In this document: one piece after another, positions 61,195 to 64,000 of the stretch
Layout of the letters: each line of letters starts with the position of its first letter
How positions within the stretch are numbered: position 1 is the first letter of the stretch
Assembly (NCBI GenBank): GCA_016946835.1
Contig: JACVTC010000036.1
Location: forward strand, 252,501-316,500
Source of the DNA: Neocallimastix lanati (nom. inval.)
Taxonomy: Eukaryota; Neocallimastigomycota; Neocallimastigomycetes; Neocallimastigales; Neocallimastigaceae
DNA: 64,000 nt
Reading direction: 5' to 3'
The notes under the pieces: model-generated
The model's database searches: none
The model's input: the letters and a program-made list of their open reading frames with translations, nothing else
What the model was told of the DNA's origin: nothing
Translations under genes and position numbers: made by a program

Positions 61195-63276
61195 AGCAAT
61201 AAATAAAAAAAAATCAGGACCTATAACAAATGGACTATTAACAACATCACCGGTTATAGAATCAGCAATATCAACATCAATAGATAATGAAGATGTAAAT
61301 ATTAGTGAAAATTTATTAAATATCAATTTAATCGATAATACGGATAATAAATCACAAAATAATAAATCAATAAATTCAAATTTGAGTGTACCACTTGAAA
61401 TTGATACTAATATTAAATCATCTAAATATAGTGGTTCTATAAATGAAAATAATTCAACTATTACTGATAATTTAAATAGAGAAAATACTAATTCAACATG
61501 GACATATTCATCACCTTGTACTGAAGCATTTATTTCATTTCCAAAAATAGAACCAAATATTCCATGGACATGGTTGACTTCAGTCCGGCATGTTCATTGG
61601 GTAATGGAAATAATAGGACAAGGTTTTGCATTACCACCAACTGAAGAAAATGTAATAATCATACGAAATGCATGTGCTATCTATACACAGTGGTTATTAG
61701 ATCCTACTGAAAGACCATATATTATTCAAGCCAAAGAAAGAACACCAATTGAACAAATTTTTTGGCAGGTACATTTTAAATTTTTACAAAATTATATATC
61801 TATATTATTATTAAAATATATATATATATATATAAATATATATATATATTTTATTTTTAATAAAAACTTTTAAAATATTACTTAATGTAATATATATAAT
61901 AAAAATAACAAATATGTTAAAAATTAAATTTGATAGAAAATATTCCATCATTTTTCACTATTATTTTTCATTGATGAAAAAACAACTATATATCACCAAG
62001 AATTATGTAAACAAGTACTTTCAGTGATATTAATGGCTGAAAGAACATTAGGAAATAAATTTTCTGAAGAAACATGGATTATTCTTCTAAAAGTTTTATT
62101 GGGTATATCAGATTATTTATTAAGAGAACCATTAGGAAAATTAAATCAAAATTTTATTAATAGTTCAATAATGGCTGATAAATTATGTGAACATATTATT
62201 CGTGTATGTTAATTCAAAGAAAATTTTGTTAAATCACTAAAAAAAATAATAATAATAATATTGTAATAAAAAAAATAATATATTATATATTTTTTTTGTT
62301 GAAAAGGTTTTAATTGAATCATGGTTACGATCACAAACAAAAAGAACAGATATGTGGGAATCTTTAAAAGTAATTTAGGAACACATTACTTTTTATAAAT
62401 TATTAATAAATGAAAATAAATTGATATGTTTTAAAAACTAATATATATATATATATATTATATATATAAATAAAGAAATATTTCAAGAATTGGACACATA
62501 GAATTGGTGTTGTTGAACAGTGGAATGCAACAATATATGGATTAACACAGAAAGTACTTAATATTTTATATGGACAAAATTATGGAAAAAATAATGTCAA
62601 TATTGTTGTGTGTGTACAATAACATTTTCAAAACTAATAATTATATATTTACTAAAAATACAATATTAAAATATTAATGAAAATATAATATAATGAAAAT
62701 TATAATAATTTTTAGTAATGGATATATAATATCACTGGATTTATCTTCAGACTTTGTTATTTATTCATGGGCTCAAATGCTTTGTAAATTTATTTATATT
62801 ATATCTGATATCAATTAATTAAATAATAAAAATCATAAATTATTTCAGTATATTAATTCTACAAGTGTATAAAAATATGAACATCTATAATTATATATTA
62901 TTTAGATATAATGGGTGATATTACCAGTCTTAGTCCAAATAATTTTAATTCTTTTTTAACTGTAATTTTAAATAAATATATTAGTTAATAATAATAATAT
63001 TATTATTATTATATATATATATATTCAGTATTTGTATATTTATATATACATATATTTAGGGTATATCAAATGTTGTAGATTTATTTCATTCCATTGACAA
63101 TAAACTTTATGATGAAGATGTACATCACTAAATTATATTTATATTTATATTTATATTTATATTTATATTTATATTTATATTTATATTTATATTTATATTT
63201 ATATTTATATTTATATGTATATGTATATTTTTATTTTTATATGTTTGTATTATTTAAAAACAAAAACAAAAAAAAA

Positions 63277-63315
<39 letters not shown>

Positions 63316-64000
63316 GACTATTTATAAAAAAATTATTTAGTTTATTAATGGAAGTTCACCTGATGGAAATACAATCCTTAATCTCTTTAGTAGTTTTCTA
63401 TTTAAAGCCTTATCAATAACAAAAGATAATAAAGAGTATTAATATTTTTTTTCTCTTATTTTTATTTTAAAAAAAAAATTAAAATTATCAATAACAAAAT
63501 AATAATGTTTAAATTAAAATTAGATATAATAAAGGAAAAGCTATTGCTTTTAGTATATTATGTAAAATTATAGTTAAACCACAAATAAGATTACCTATTC
63601 ATCAAATATATCTTGATAGAAGTTATACTCTTATCTCACAGGTACAAAAAAATATTAATTATAATATATGATATATTAGAAAAAGAAAATAGATTAGATA
63701 ATTCATTTTGTTTTTAATTCAATAACTAAGCAATAATATAATTATATATTTTGTATCTTACATCATATTATTATTTTAAATAGGGATTAAATTCTGATTT
63801 TTTATCAGTAACTTCTATTATAAGAAATAGCCAAACATTATTCCAACAAGAGTTAAAAGGAAGTAGGTTACTGTTCCCTGATTATATTTTATCTATATTT
63901 AAATTTTTACCAAAAATATTTTCCTGTAACTTAGTATGTATAATAAAATTTCATTTATATTATATAAAAAGATATAAAGAAATATTGCATTATTAATTTT
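60754..64000 (+). CDS. RALGAPB: RalGAP beta subunit homologue, N-terminal part (runs off right edge)
   Basis: Exons supported: 60754-60802, 60951-61768, 61937-62203, 62307-62369, 62476-62609, 62716 to about 62783, then short exons near 62906-62960, 63060-63119, 63341-63437, 63522-63642 and 63783-63933. RALGAPB pairs with a catalytic RalGAP-alpha subunit to stimulate GTP hydrolysis by Ral-type GTPases. Matches to the animal protein, in order, are MFLDWINEINLLSH at the N-terminus, HWVMEIIGQGFALPP, TWIILLKVLLGISDYLL, VLIESWLRSQTKR, NWTHRIGVVEQWNATIYGLT, ILNLFSSFLFKAL, AFSILCKIIVKPQIRLP and YTLISQGLNSDF. An Asn/Ser/Thr-rich insert of about 190 residues, including a run of about 11 Asn, separates the first ~50 residues from the WVMEI block and is absent from the animal protein. 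The catalytic-type C-terminal domain lies outside the window. The small exons between 62780 and 63440 are less certain. Confidence 0.82.
63129..63216 (+). repeat. (TTTATA)n hexanucleotide tract in RalGAP-beta intron
   Basis: About fourteen tandem TTATAT/TTTATA hexamers followed by a degenerate tail, and then by a poly-A run at 63278-63311, all inside an intron of the RalGAP-beta gene. The Tyr/Leu-rich frame over it is an artefact. Confidence 0.9.

Overview
The window is nuclear DNA from a eukaryote with an extremely AT-rich genome. It has long poly-A/poly-T and (AAT/ATT)n runs, short introns of about 50-150 bp with GTAAGT/GTATGT-like donors, and many Asn/Ser-rich proteins. The gene set combines chitin-deacetylase-type CE4 enzymes, an Ima1-type nuclear membrane protein, an RGS protein, a RalGAP-beta homologue, chromodomain Ty3/gypsy relics and a cilium-associated LRRC43-like protein. 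This points to a flagellated early-diverging fungus, most likely an anaerobic gut fungus (Neocallimastigomycota). That placement is inference from composition and gene content.

Layout from left to right. 1-1222 (-) is the 5' part of a low-complexity unknown gene. 4880-5419 (-) is a small unknown protein with an RVxF-like motif. 6542-11691 (-) is an 11-exon Ima1/TMEM201 homologue. 14956-16546 (+) and 17034-18362 (-) are two tail-to-tail CE4 polysaccharide deacetylases. 19800-23037 (+) is an RGS protein with six 'KLxxFFG' motifs. 23673-25684 (-) joins a domain resembling bacterial plasmid/phage proteins to a long Asn/Ser-rich tail. 27309-29759 (-) is an LRRC43-like LRR protein. 29760-35505 is gene-poor, with a long ATT tract and a GC-richer segment carrying tRNA-like A and B boxes. 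35506-36684 (+) is a single-exon unknown with repeated SPF motifs. 37431-38110 is a 17-copy, 40-bp minisatellite. 39770-43415 is a graveyard of LTR retroelements: a copia gag/protease relic (-), a gypsy integrase-chromodomain relic (+) and a second gypsy relic (-). 45332-52268 (-) is a 7-exon soluble adenylyl cyclase (ADCY10 type). 57660-58799 (+) is PCNA, whose last exon is only 8 nt. 60754-64000 (+) is the 5' part of a RalGAP beta subunit gene and runs off the right edge.

There are no operons; each gene stands alone. Spliced models were built by hand from frame continuity and GT..AG sites. For seven genes (Ima1, both CE4 genes, RGS, the bacterial-like gene, sAC and PCNA) the joined exons give a total length divisible by three and uninterrupted homologous reading, so these models are well supported. 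Signalling is well represented: a bicarbonate-sensor-type cyclase, an RGS protein and RalGAP lie within 45 kb. I see no evidence that they are physically or functionally linked.
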